NCBI RefSeq assembly: GCF_030547075.1
Contig: NZ_JAUOQH010000009.1
Span: forward strand, 1-64,000
Origin: Alteromonas sp. 1_MG-2023
Lineage (GTDB): Bacteria; Pseudomonadota; Gammaproteobacteria; Enterobacterales; Alteromonadaceae
Reading direction: 5' to 3'
DNA: 64,000 nt
The position numbers were made by a program, and so were the translations under genes. The notes below the pieces were generated by a model that was not told the DNA's origin, searched no databases, and saw only the letters and a list, made by a program, of their open reading frames with translations. Positions 19,626 to 28,534 of the stretch are shown here, piece by piece (position 1 is the stretch's first letter; each line of letters starts with the position of its first letter).

Positions 19626-20570
19626 ATGGAATTAGAAACCTTATTAGGATACGTTTTTTCGTATCAAGTCATTTTACTTGTGCTTATTGTTATTGGCCTT
19701 AAATCGTCAATAAAATTCGTACCTCAGAACCGCGCGTACATTATCGAACGTTTTGGTAAGTACAACACCACCTTGGAAGCCGGTTTAAATTTTATCGTTC
19801 CCTTTATTGATACTGTTGCAGCAAATCGCTCGTTGAAAGAGCAGGCCGGTGACGTACCTGAACAGTCTGCAATTACTAAAGACAACATCACATTAAGCGT
19901 TGATGGTGTATTGTATTTTAAAGTCGTCGACCCTTATAAAGCCACTTACGGTGTAGAAGACTATACATTTGCGGTAACGCAGTTGGCGCAAACTACCATG
20001 CGTTCTGAACTCGGAAAAATGGAGTTAGATAAAACCTTTGAAGAGCGAGACTTATTAAACACGAATATAGTATCTGCGCTTAACGAAGCCGCTGCTCCGT
20101 GGGGCGTTCAGGTGTTACGTTACGAGCTAAAAGATATTAACCCGCCGAATTCAGTGCTAGATGCTATGGAACAGCAAATGAAGGCGGAGCGATTGAAACG
20201 CGCACAAATTTTAGAATCTGAAGGTGATCGTCAAGCGGCCATAAACCGTGCAGAAGGTGACAAGCAAGCTATAGTGCTTGCGGCGGAAGCTGACAGAGAA
20301 GAACAAATATTAAAAGCTGATGGTGAGGCTCAGGCTATTATTCGTGTGGCACAAGCGGATGCAGAAGCTATTGATACCGTAGGTAAAGCGGCAGCCACGG
20401 TAGAGGGCCAAAAAGCGGTGCAGCTTGAACTGGCGAAAGGCGCTATTCAAGCAAAAGAGAAAATTGCCAAAGAGTCTTCAATTGTATTGTTGCCTGACAG
20501 CGGAACAGAAATAGGCAGTGTTGTGGCACAAGCAATGACGATTGCGAACGCAATAGGTAAAAAGGCATAG
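19626..20570 (+). CDS. qmcA: SPFH (stomatin/prohibitin) membrane protein QmcA
   Basis: The 314-residue protein has an N-terminal membrane segment (about 10-27), then an SPFH domain beginning IKFVPQNRAYIIERFGKY, a GDVPEQSAITKDN stretch and MRSELGKMELDKTFEERD, then a charged coiled coil (about 185-270) rich in EGD/Q/A repeats. This matches E. coli QmcA (YbbK), linked to membrane microdomains and FtsH-type quality control. It overlaps nothing and is followed two bases later by its NfeD-type partner. Confidence 0.9.
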   Translation: MELETLLGYVFSYQVILLVLIVIGLKSSIKFVPQNRAYIIERFGKYNTTLEAGLNFIVPFIDTVAANRSLKEQAGDVPEQSAITKDNITLSVDGVLYFKVVDPYKATYGVEDYTFAVTQLAQTTMRSELGKMELDKTFEERDLLNTNIVSALNEAAAPWGVQVLRYELKDINPPNSVLDAMEQQMKAERLKRAQILESEGDRQAAINRAEGDKQAIVLAAEADREEQILKADGEAQAIIRVAQADAEAIDTVGKAAATVEGQKAVQLELAKGAIQAKEKIAKESSIVLLPDSGTEIGSVVAQAMTIANAIGKKA

Positions 20571-20572
20571 CA

Positions 20573-21022
20573 ATGGATAACATGTTTACCAACTTACCTC
20601 ATTTTTTAATCGGCATAGGCTTAGCATTGCTTATTCTCGAAGTAATGATGGGGTTCACCACCATATTACTTTTGACGTTGGGCATCTCCATGATGCTCGC
20701 GTCAGGCCTTATGTATATTGGGATTTTAGATGAGGAATTGTTAGACGCATTCATAGCTATAGCTGTTATCGATTCAGTACTTACCTTTGTGCTGTGGCGG
20801 CCAATGAAGTTGCTACAACGAGATCGAGCGCCGAAAGAAGTGAAGTCAGACTGGATTGGTACCCAATTCGAATTGGAAAGTGATGTAGCGCCTGGCGAGC
20901 CTGGTAAAGCGCGCTTTTCTGGCGTGGTATGGTCGGTTAAGTCTTCGTCTATTTTGAAAAAAGGCGCAACAGCTGAAGTGGTGAAAGTGGAAGTAGGTGT
21001 TCTTCACGTTGAGCCGGTATAA
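20573..21022 (+). CDS. YbbJ-like NfeD-family membrane protein
   Basis: The 149-residue protein has two to three membrane segments (about 10-65) followed by an OB-fold-type soluble domain (about 85-149, with GKARFSGVVWSVKS and EVVKVEVGVLHVEP). NfeD-C proteins are encoded beside SPFH proteins and are thought to regulate their assembly. It begins two bases after qmcA stops, so it is translationally coupled. Confidence 0.85.
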   Translation: MDNMFTNLPHFLIGIGLALLILEVMMGFTTILLLTLGISMMLASGLMYIGILDEELLDAFIAIAVIDSVLTFVLWRPMKLLQRDRAPKEVKSDWIGTQFELESDVAPGEPGKARFSGVVWSVKSSSILKKGATAEVVKVEVGVLHVEPV

Positions 21023-21033
21023 CAAAACCAAAA

Positions 21034-21090
21034 AAGGGTCAGAGTTAATTTAACGTTGAAGTACTTTGACCTTGAAGTACTCTGACCTTG
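21034..21090. repeat. REP-like element: GGGTCAGAGT inverted repeat with a tandem 16-mer
   Basis: GAAGTACTTTGACCTT and GAAGTACTCTGACCTT are adjacent 16-base copies (21058-21089) differing at one base. AGGGTCAGAGT at 21035 is the inverted complement of ACTCTGACC, so the element can fold. It lies 12 bases after the ybbJ-like stop and could also act as terminator. The sequence recalls REP-type elements linked to RAYT transposases in gammaproteobacteria, but no transposase gene is present. Confidence 0.6.
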
Positions 21091-21163
21091 TTTCCTCCTC
21101 TTATCTCTTGGCCTCTTCATATTTACCCTCCTTAACCTAATCCTTCCTTACTAACTGCCGGCA

Positions 21164-21173
21164 GTGGGTGTCC
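21164..21173 (+). repeat. single exact GTGGGTGTCC motif
   Basis: An isolated exact copy of the motif that forms the arrays at 108-200 and 13241-13600. The surrounding intergenic stretch (21091-21420) holds no other gene I can support. Confidence 0.5.
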
Positions 21174-21420
21174 ATAAAGTCTCCAGCAAAATTTAAATAG
21201 ATTTCGACATCATTATTTACATGTTTGATGTAAAATAAGGGTATTGCACAAAATGTGCTGTCCTAGCTTTTTTCGGTGTTAAATGGGGAGGGTGGATTAC
21301 CCCTATTTCAATGTTCACATTAAGCTTTGTGATTAAGCAGAAAACTTCTCCGTTACATGCCTACACATTTTGAAGCTAGTACCGCAGTAATATTGAACAT
21401 ACAAAATATGAGACTTATAA

Positions 21421-21558
21421 ATGACAAAATTTGATGACCGAGTTAAAGAGTTAGTGACTAAACATCCTAACTTAACGCAAGAAGAAGCTATCAAGATCGT
21501 AACTGAAAAGAACGAGCGTAAGAAAAAGAAAAGAGCTGAGAGATCTGACAAGAAGTAA
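21421..21558 (+). CDS. 45-residue basic helical protein
   Basis: The short frame encodes MTKFDDRVKELVTKHPNLTQ, continues EEAIKIVTEKNE, and ends in a strongly basic tail (RKKKKRAERSDKK). It begins with ATG, has a purine-rich GAG 10-12 bases upstream, and its composition (amphipathic helix, Lys/Glu rich, no rare codons) looks coding. The charged tail suggests nucleic-acid or ribosome association, which is inference only. No family recognised. Confidence 0.65.
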   Translation: MTKFDDRVKELVTKHPNLTQEEAIKIVTEKNERKKKKRAERSDKK

Positions 21559-21803
21559 TAAAGCTGTCCGCTGTTAAAAAGGCAAGACTAAGCTCGCACT
21601 ACTAAGCATTTGCGCCCCATGCTGGGCGCGAAGCTTGAAGTAACTACCTCCCCCTAGCGTAACCTATATACCTCTAAAATATATAAATTCTTACACTTCT
21701 TGATTTGATTCAGGTTGAGTTCAGTAAGGTTTGAATATAGTCTTCCTCGCGTTTTCAAAAGCATCAAAAACAGTTTGAATGCTATAATATATAAGGATAT
21801 TAC

Positions 21804-22637
21804 ATGTTGTTTCGTACTACAGTCGCGTGTGCTCTCGCGCTATCCGCTTCTTCTTCTTTTGCTCAAAACTCGTCTTCTCAAAACACATCTATACAACACG
21901 AAATAGGTGTTGGTATTTCTGATATTAGAGATACAGATGACAACTTCATTGGCGTAAGCTATCGCTATTATTTCGATGCCGTAAATATTGGCGAGCAACC
22001 TTGGGCTATTAGCCCTTACCTTCAACGTACTAGTAGTTTATCAGTCGATTACTTTGGCATTGATGACATCGATAGCATCAATGTAAAGGGCGAATGGTTT
22101 TATTCTGATACTTGGGTGGTAAGAGGCCGATATGGGCGTATTACTGATGATAGGGATTACTATGACGATACCCTACAACGATTTGGTGCAGATATTTCAA
22201 CCTTTGCGAACGAGAATTGGGAATACGGTGCCGGTTTCGACTTTTACGATGTAGAGGAACGTTTTTATGATATCAATGGTTCATTAGATTCAAAGAGAAG
22301 CGATTCTGACTTTAGCTTTAATGTATTCGCCCGCTATACAAGCTTCGGCACCAGTATGCAGCGCTTTACGCCAGGCTGGGATATTCAACTTAAAGGCACT
22401 ACGTTTGATGATGAGTTTTCAGTTGAATTAGATGCTGACTATTACTTTAAACCTAACTGGAGTGTAGGTGTAATGGTCATTCATGAAGATAGCGACTTTA
22501 ACGATTCTGAGAATATTGTAGAGTTGGGTACAAATTATTGGTTCAACCCACATGCTTCAATAAGATTCGGTCTAGGCTATGATACCGATGAAAGTACGCT
22601 TGGCTCGGCCACGCTTTTAGGTACATTTAGGTTTTAA
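21804..22637 (+). CDS. putative outer-membrane beta-barrel porin
   Basis: The 277-residue protein has a signal peptide cut after SSFA (about residue 20) and alternating amphipathic strands rich in Tyr, Phe, Asp and Gly through to a C-terminal Phe (GTFRF), the outer-membrane insertion signal. The length suits a 10-12 strand barrel. It resembles the putative porins common in Alteromonadales, but no substrate can be assigned. AAGGA lies upstream of the ATG. Strong bidirectional terminator downstream. Confidence 0.75.
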   Translation: MLFRTTVACALALSASSSFAQNSSSQNTSIQHEIGVGISDIRDTDDNFIGVSYRYYFDAVNIGEQPWAISPYLQRTSSLSVDYFGIDDIDSINVKGEWFYSDTWVVRGRYGRITDDRDYYDDTLQRFGADISTFANENWEYGAGFDFYDVEERFYDINGSLDSKRSDSDFSFNVFARYTSFGTSMQRFTPGWDIQLKGTTFDDEFSVELDADYYFKPNWSVGVMVIHEDSDFNDSENIVELGTNYWFNPHASIRFGLGYDTDESTLGSATLLGTFRF

Positions 22638-22656
22638 TTATAAAGGCTAAGTAAAC

Positions 22657-22729
22657 TTATTAGCTCATGATTTAGTGTTAAAAATTTGGGCTATAAGTCT
22701 TGTTGAGCTAATAAAACAATAGCTTATAG
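22657..22729 (+). other. two interlocked inverted repeats after the porin gene
   Basis: Arms A (TTATTAGCTCA, 22657-22667) and A' (TGAGCTAATAA, 22704-22714) are perfect 11-base complements. Arms B (CTATAAG, 22691-22697) and B' (CTTATAG, 22723-22729) are perfect 7-base complements. The order A-B-A'-B' would give a pseudoknot or two mutually exclusive hairpins in the porin 3' UTR. Confidence 0.45.
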
Positions 22730-22777
22730 GAAAAGCCCCGAACACAACGTCTATCACATCGTGTCCGGGGCTTTTTT
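22730..22777. terminator. bidirectional terminator between porin and catalase genes
   Basis: AAAAGCCCCG (22731-22740) pairs with CGGGGCTTTT (22766-22775), with an inner ACAC/GTGT pairing, and T tracts lie on both strands. It serves the convergent porin (+) and katA (-). Confidence 0.9.
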
Positions 22778-22813
22778 ACACCGCTATTTCATAACAAGCG
22801 ACACGCATACAGC

Positions 22814-24316
22814 TTAACTATCTTCGATAGGGGTATTTTGCGTAATAGGTACCGTATTAACGTCAGTGTCTAAACTCTCTACGGCATTTTTCACACCCGC
22901 AGCGTAATCTGGGTGTACTTTTTCCAGTACCGCATACCAGCGCTCTTTCACGCTATCTGAACACGGCCCCATTGCCGCAGCATAGTTTTTATACAAGCGC
23001 CCCTTTTGACCATTATCGAACATCTCATAAAGCTTGCGTGGTTGAACGTAATCAACGTCGGCATCTTCTTGATGATATTTGTCTGCATCGCCATCAATGC
23101 GCAGTGGCGGTTCTTTCACAGAGAAATCTGCCACAGGGCCTTCATACTGATTAGGCTCGTAATAAGCATCTGGATTGCCAAAATCGTTGGTAAAGAAGCG
23201 CATAGCACCATCTTTATGATAGTGATTTACCTTACTGTTTTTGGGCGCATTAGCAGGTAGTGCTTCGTAATGCGTACCTAAACGATATCTGTGTGCATCG
23301 GCATACGAAAAGATACGAGCTTGTAGCATTTTATCTGGGCTGAAACCAATTCCTGGCACAACGTTAGATGGACTGAATGCTGCATTCTCAATCATTTGGA
23401 AATAATTTTCGGGGTTTTGATTCATTTCCAACTCGCCTACTTGAATAAGCGGGTAATCATCGTGTGGCCATACTTTTGTTAAGTCGAAAGGGTTGAAGTC
23501 TTGCTTGCCAGCATCTTCTTCCGGCATTGCCTGAATATACATTGTCCATTTAGGGAAGTTTCCTTTATCGATGGCGTTGTACAGTTCTTCTTGATACTTC
23601 TCTCGCGTACTACCAATGATCTGTTCAGAGGTTTCATTGGTGTAGTTCTTAATGCCTTGCTGGGTTTTGAAGTGAAACTTGACCCAATGGCGCTTGCCAT
23701 CTTTATTCCACATACTGAAGGTATGACTTCCGTAGCCATTCATGTGCATGGGCGACACTGGAATGCCCCTGTCAGACATAAGAATGGTCACTTGGTGTAC
23801 ACTTTCCGGCTGGCCAGCCCAAAAATCGAACATAGCTTCTGGAGAACGAAGGTTCGTTTTAGGGTGGCGTTTTTGAGTGCGAATAAAGTCTGGGAATTTG
23901 TAACCATCGCGAACGAAGAAAACGGGCGTGTTATTACCCACCATGTCCCAGTTACCTTGTTCGGTGTAAAACTTCAAACTAAATCCGCGAACATCACGTT
24001 CAGTATCGGCCGCACCCGATTCGCCCGCTACTGTCGACCATCGGCTTAGCACTTCGGTTTGCTTACCCACTTGCGAGAAAATATCTGCGCAAGAATAGTC
24101 ACTAATATCATGTGTAACTGTGAATATGCCTTGAGCGCCCCAGCCTTTAGCATGAACAACTCGCTCTGGAATTCGTTCACGGTTCTGGTGAGCTAGTTTT
24201 TCTAATAATTGATAATCTTGAAGAAGAGCAGGGCCGCGCTCTCCTGCTGTTTGCGTAGTTTCGTTACTTACCACTGGCGCACCAGCTGATGTAGTTAACT
24301 GTGGTTTTTTAGCCAT
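22814..24316 (-). CDS. katA: monofunctional haem catalase, small-subunit (clade 3)
   Basis: Dismutates hydrogen peroxide. The catalytic His is in [10 protein letters not shown], the Asn region is in [14 protein letters not shown], and the proximal haem-ligand Tyr is in the [18 protein letters not shown] signature. At 500 residues it is a small-subunit catalase without a C-terminal flavodoxin-like domain. The start is supported by AAGGA nine bases upstream. No signal peptide, so cytoplasmic. OxyR control is plausible but no site was identified. A D-amino-acid-oxidase-like gene, which would make peroxide, lies 0.7 kb away. Confidence 0.95.
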   Translation of the reverse strand: MAKKPQLTTSAGAPVVSNETTQTAGERGPALLQDYQLLEKLAHQNRERIPERVVHAKGWGAQGIFTVTHDISDYSCADIFSQVGKQTEVLSRWSTVAGESGAADTERDVRGFSLKFYTEQGNWDMVGNNTPVFFVRDGYKFPDFIRTQKRHPKTNLRSPEAMFDFWAGQPESVHQVTILMSDRGIPVSPMHMNGYGSHTFSMWNKDGKRHWVKFHFKTQQGIKNYTNETSEQIIGSTREKYQEELYNAIDKGNFPKWTMYIQAMPEEDAGKQDFNPFDLTKVWPHDDYPLIQVGELEMNQNPENYFQMIENAAFSPSNVVPGIGFSPDKMLQARIFSYADAHRYRLGTHYEALPANAPKNSKVNHYHKDGAMRFFTNDFGNPDAYYEPNQYEGPVADFSVKEPPLRIDGDADKYHQEDADVDYVQPRKLYEMFDNGQKGRLYKNYAAAMGPCSDSVKERWYAVLEKVHPDYAAGVKNAVESLDTDVNTVPITQNTPIEDS

Positions 24317-24533
24317 TTATAAATATCCTTCAAGGCTTTAAGAAAAAGCCGATGTCCATTGTAATCATGGTCGCTTGACCTTGGGCTTGGTATTGCTACG
24401 GCACAATGCGTGAAAGAGTTTATAAGAGAGATTAGAAAAGAGACTGGAAGCGATTACGTAGATATAAAATAAAAACAGAAGCAGGCGTTATAAACGTCTC
24501 GGAAGTTTTTGCTAAGGTTTCTGGCTTACCACC

Positions 24534-24867
24534 TTAAAAATCCGCCGTTATAATGGACTCTAGGATGGTTTGAATAATATTGGGAAAAGGTTCATTGATA
24601 ACTTGCTCGGCAGCGAGCGATACTTTGTAATTGGCACTTAGCCCCTGCATAATAAGGGCTATATTGAAATCTTTCTGATAAATAGGGCTCTACAAAAGTT
24701 TGTACATCGTTCCAAGCAATATCTTTGCATTCCACCACCACCTTGTGTGATTGCAGTGCCTGCTTAGGATCAAAAGCATAGCCATCGACTGAAATTGTCA
24801 TTAGTAATAGTGTAAACGCAAAGTACTTCAATGTTGGAGCCTTATGTATGAAATCACTTTTTATCAA
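24534..24867 (-). pseudogene. small exported protein gene interrupted by a +1 frameshift
   Basis: The first frame (24867 to a stop at 24592) gives a signal-peptide protein (MIKSDFIHKAPTLKYFAFTL onward) whose C-terminal 30 residues look unnatural. At codon 61 (CCC, 24687-24685) a +1 shift enters a second frame with 49 uninterrupted, strongly coding codons (IYQKDFNIALIMQGLSANYK and further) ending at TAA 24534-24536. Joined, they give a 110-residue exported protein. The second frame has a stop just upstream of the junction, so it cannot be independent. It may be a pseudogene, a sequencing error, or a frameshift on the slippery CCC-T. Family unknown. Confidence 0.65.
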
Positions 24868-25008
24868 TTTACCAATGTTTTAAACAGTTAAACAGTTCGA
24901 AGTAACCCATCCCCAGTGGCAAGTCTTTTGCTTTCTCTTTAACAATAATGTTTATGAACTCAGCGTCTTGTATGAAAGCCTGAAAATAAAACAAAAAGAG
25001 AAGTGGGC

Positions 25009-26157
25009 ATGGTAAATAAAAACCTAAAACGTCGTGAGTTTTTACAAGGTGTTGGAGCGGGAACTTTGGCTGCATCGCTTGTAGGCTGCTCTGCATCATC
25101 TAGCGGAACTTCAGGGAAAACCCTAGCGAAAACGGCATTTCAGCGCCCGTTTTCTCGCAAGCCCATGGTGGCGCCTAAAATTTCCGCCAATAATATTGTA
25201 ACTGAAATTGTAGGGCATAGGCCTTATCGGCCCGAAGGCTTTGTAGTAAACAGTGAAGTATTTGGGAATAAAACCCTAGTGCACAATTACGGGCATGGTG
25301 GGGGAGGCATTTCACTATCATGGGGCTCTTCGGCACTGGCAGTGAATGAAGTTGCTAATTCTGAAATTAAAGAAGCGGCTATTATAGGTAGTGGCGTTAT
25401 GGGGTTAACTACGGCGCGCTTGCTACAAGAAGCGGGTTGGAAAGTAACGCTATACACAAAAGCGATGCCGCGCTTTACTACATCGCAAGTGGCTGGTGGA
25501 GAGTGGGGGCCTTACAGTGTTCACGACCCTCTACTATCCAGCTTAGCGTTTAAATCTCAATTGCAGCAAGCCGCTAAAATCGCCCATGGTACGTTTGCTA
25601 AAATGGTAGGAAGTGATTACGGCATTCAATGGAAAGAGTTATACACCGCAGTAAATACTAAACCTGATGATGAAGGCCCTTTTAGGCAATTCTACCCCTA
25701 CACTCAGGTGCTTGGGCCTAATGAACATCCATTTCCAACCAATTACTGCATCTCTTCTTTAACTATGTTGATAGAAACCACCACCTTTCTTAGGCGTCTA
25801 GTTAGCGATATTAAATTGTTTGGCGGTGAGTTTGTTATTCGTGAATTTCACGACCAAGACGATATCCATTCGTTATCTCAGTCAGTATTGTTCAACTGCA
25901 CTGGTTTAGGTTCAAGAGCGTTATTTAACGATGAAGGTATTTTGCCTGCGAAAGGGCAGCTGGTATTGTTACCGCCAGACCCAGCGGTAGACTACTTAAC
26001 GGTGGGTGGCGGTACAGGCTCGCTTTATATGTTCTCTCGAAATGACTACATGATTTTAGGTGGTACATTTAAACCTGGTGATTGGTCTACCGAGCCCGAG
26101 CCTATCGAAACCGCCCGAATACTTAGCGAAAGCCAAGCTTTCTTCTCTTTAATTTAA
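25009..26157 (+). CDS. Tat-exported, circularly permuted D-amino-acid-oxidase-like FAD enzyme
   Basis: The 382-residue protein has a twin-arginine signal (KRREFLQG) followed by a lipobox-like LVGC (Cys27). The motifs of the D-amino-acid oxidase family are all present but out of order. The usual C-terminal pair, GHRPYRP (about 69-75) and VHNYGHGGGG (91-100), comes first. The usual N-terminal FAD-binding GSGVMG (127-132) and VAGGEWGP (161-168) follow. The usual middle/late motifs NCTGLGSR and ILGGTF end the protein. It should oxidise a D-amino acid or related amine in the periplasm or at the membrane. The start is the ATG at 25009 (GAGAAG upstream), not the GTG at 25003. The gene order suggests co-transcription with the phosphodiesterase 47 bases downstream. 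Confidence 0.85.
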   Translation: MVNKNLKRREFLQGVGAGTLAASLVGCSASSSGTSGKTLAKTAFQRPFSRKPMVAPKISANNIVTEIVGHRPYRPEGFVVNSEVFGNKTLVHNYGHGGGGISLSWGSSALAVNEVANSEIKEAAIIGSGVMGLTTARLLQEAGWKVTLYTKAMPRFTTSQVAGGEWGPYSVHDPLLSSLAFKSQLQQAAKIAHGTFAKMVGSDYGIQWKELYTAVNTKPDDEGPFRQFYPYTQVLGPNEHPFPTNYCISSLTMLIETTTFLRRLVSDIKLFGGEFVIREFHDQDDIHSLSQSVLFNCTGLGSRALFNDEGILPAKGQLVLLPPDPAVDYLTVGGGTGSLYMFSRNDYMILGGTFKPGDWSTEPEPIETARILSESQAFFSLI

Positions 26158-26204
26158 TCGCTAGAACTTAATAGCAGATAATAAAAACTAGATTTGGAAA
26201 CGAC

Positions 26205-27242
26205 GTGAAATTCATAAGTACTTTACTACTTATTTTAATCGTAAGCGGCTGCCAAGCGCCTCATAAAGGTCATGACGAGCCCAAAAAGCAATTACAAACA
26301 CAACTAAGCCACTCTTCCCCTGCCTTTGAAGTTGTCACCCTAGGTGATACGGGCGGCATTGAAGATGGCAATTTAAGTTCGTTTTTACTACGTAGCGTAG
26401 ACGATGAAAACTTCATTGGTTTAGACGCGGGGTCGTTAGTTAATGGTATTAATGTGGCGCTTCAAAACAATGCGTTTGATAGTTTAACTACCACACCAGA
26501 CGCTGCGTTAAATCCAACCGGCAATATTCTGCAGCATCATATAAAAGCCTACCTACTTAGCCATGGTCATCTCGACCACGTAGCTGGGCTTTTGATTGCA
26601 TCTCCAGGTGACAGCAGCAAGCCTATTTATGGCCTTCCTTCCGTAAACCAAACTATGAGCGACACTTATTTTAACTGGCAGGCGTGGGCTAATTTTACTA
26701 ACCGTGGCATAGCGCCAATGTTAAATAAGTACGACGTTATCGACTTAGCCCCTCAAAAAACGACAGAAATTAAAGATACCGCACTTACGGTAACGGCATT
26801 TAGTTTGAGTCACCCACTAGAGTCCACTGCATTCGTGATTGAGCATGATAACGATATGTTTGTGTATTTTGGTGATACGGGGCCTGATGAAGTAGAAAAG
26901 CAAGGAAAGCTAGATACAGTATGGCGTTATCTCGCGCAGCAAATGCAGCATAAAACCCTTCGCGGTATTTCGATTGAAGTGTCGTTCGATAACTCACGGC
27001 CAGATAACCTGTTATTCGGCCACCTTACACCTAAATGGTTGATGCAAGAACTCACCAAGTTTCACGGGTTAGTAGAAGACAAAGCGCAGCTTACCAACAT
27101 GAAAATTATCATCAGCCACATAAAATACAGTTTAAAGAGTGGGGCTGATCCGCGCGCTGTAATTGCACAAGAATTAGAAGGTGCTAACGCATTAGGCTTT
27201 AACTTTGTACTAGCGAAACAAGGGCAGGTGCTAGCCTTATAA
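26205..27242 (+). CDS. class II 3',5'-cyclic-nucleotide phosphodiesterase, lipoprotein
   Basis: The 345-residue protein is a metallo-beta-lactamase-fold phosphodiesterase of the CpdP/PDE class II family. It has the metal motif SHGHLDHVAG (His120-His125), YFGDTGPD, and the family-specific EVSFDNSRPDNLLFGHLTP stretch. A lipoprotein signal (LIVSGC, Cys16) predicts a periplasm-facing location, so it would act on exported or environmental cAMP rather than the cytoplasmic pool. It begins with GTG, preceded by TTTGGAA. Together with the oxidase upstream and purine-salvage genes downstream it could belong to scavenging of nitrogenous and nucleotide nutrients. Confidence 0.87.
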   Translation: MKFISTLLLILIVSGCQAPHKGHDEPKKQLQTQLSHSSPAFEVVTLGDTGGIEDGNLSSFLLRSVDDENFIGLDAGSLVNGINVALQNNAFDSLTTTPDAALNPTGNILQHHIKAYLLSHGHLDHVAGLLIASPGDSSKPIYGLPSVNQTMSDTYFNWQAWANFTNRGIAPMLNKYDVIDLAPQKTTEIKDTALTVTAFSLSHPLESTAFVIEHDNDMFVYFGDTGPDEVEKQGKLDTVWRYLAQQMQHKTLRGISIEVSFDNSRPDNLLFGHLTPKWLMQELTKFHGLVEDKAQLTNMKIIISHIKYSLKSGADPRAVIAQELEGANALGFNFVLAKQGQVLAL

Positions 27243-27342
27243 AGTGATTTTTTGACTAAATGGTCAATATTTTTGTGGGTGGCATTGTTGTTTCGGTTTT
27301 AACTAGGTATAAAAGAGTATTACTAGCACCTAGGTCTTAGAA

Positions 27343-28524
27343 TTGAATCGAGTTTTTCTTACCGCAATAGCGTTCATTAGCTACATGATAATGTCGGGTT
27401 TACTTACCCAAATTGGCATTATTTTGAATGCAGTATCCTCTTCGTTAAATGCCACACCGGCAGCCACCGTTGGTGTGTTCTCATGGCTTACTGGCGGTGC
27501 GTTGTGCGGTACATTCGCATCACTATTTTTGTATGCTCGCCATTCACTGAAGCAAGTACTGATTGCAAACTACACGCTATTTTTGTTGATCATGCTGGTA
27601 TTGGTTGTAGTAGCGCCTACTTCGTATTGGCCCCTTGCCGTATTGCTTTGGGGGCTTGGAGTAGGCTGTGGTTGCGGCCTCGCTGGTGGGGCGGTCATTT
27701 TATCGAAAATTTATCATGAAGCTAAAAGAGCGTCGGCATTTTTAGCTACCGACTGCGCGTTCAGTGCTGCAGGATTTATCTTCCCTTCTTTAGCGGCAGC
27801 GATTATTGCCAAGCAATTTGATTGGGTTTATAGCTATGGCGTTGTGGGTTTGTTGGCATTATTACTTTGGGCAACGCTATTCTTTGTTCACTTTCCTGCC
27901 ACAGAGGCTGACGATACCAATGCTGCCTCTGCATTCTCACAATTTAAAAGGGTATTAACCCCTAGGGTATGTTTAATCGCTCTGGGCGTTTGTGCTTATT
28001 TAATTGCGCAAACGACCTTTTTAACTTGGTCTCCTAATTATTTACAATACACGTTCGGGTTAAGCGAAAAAGTATCGGCGCAGGCCGTTGGGAATTATTG
28101 GGGGATGTCGATATTTGGGTTAATTACCGCGGCTATTTTCGTAAATAAAATTCCGCAGCGGCAACTATTGATGTTGGTTACCGTTTTGGCAAGTCTGATC
28201 ACCTTCACATTCATATTCGCTTCATCGGCCGAGTGGTTTTTGTTTACCAGTTATCTATTTGGATTTACCACTACCTGCATTTATAAAATTGCGATATCTG
28301 TTGGTTCCCAGCAGCTTGTATCAGCGCCCGCCGTGCTCGTCACCTTTTTGTTATTTAGTGGCAACGTAGGCAGCACTATTGCGCCCATGTTATCTGGTTG
28401 GGTAGTGCAATTATTTGGGGTACAAAGCGCAATCATAATGACTTGGGTAGGCTATACCTTTGTGGCGCTTGTGTTCGGTTTATGCTTATTTTTGGAAAAA
28501 CGTGAGCTTCGCGCCCACGCTTAA
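27343..28524 (+). CDS. MFS transporter related to TsgA
   Basis: The 393-residue protein has 12 predicted membrane segments. The stretch FLATDCAFSAAGFIFPSLAA resembles the corresponding region of TsgA-type MFS proteins. The start is TTG at 27343, with AGG about nine bases upstream; no ATG occurs before residue 16. It ends ten bases before a nucleoside hydrolase gene, so a nucleoside or nucleobase is the best-guess substrate. Confidence 0.78.
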   Translation: MNRVFLTAIAFISYMIMSGLLTQIGIILNAVSSSLNATPAATVGVFSWLTGGALCGTFASLFLYARHSLKQVLIANYTLFLLIMLVLVVVAPTSYWPLAVLLWGLGVGCGCGLAGGAVILSKIYHEAKRASAFLATDCAFSAAGFIFPSLAAAIIAKQFDWVYSYGVVGLLALLLWATLFFVHFPATEADDTNAASAFSQFKRVLTPRVCLIALGVCAYLIAQTTFLTWSPNYLQYTFGLSEKVSAQAVGNYWGMSIFGLITAAIFVNKIPQRQLLMLVTVLASLITFTFIFASSAEWFLFTSYLFGFTTTCIYKIAISVGSQQLVSAPAVLVTFLLFSGNVGSTIAPMLSGWVVQLFGVQSAIIMTWVGYTFVALVFGLCLFLEKRELRAHA

Positions 28525-28534
28525 GGAATAAAAA

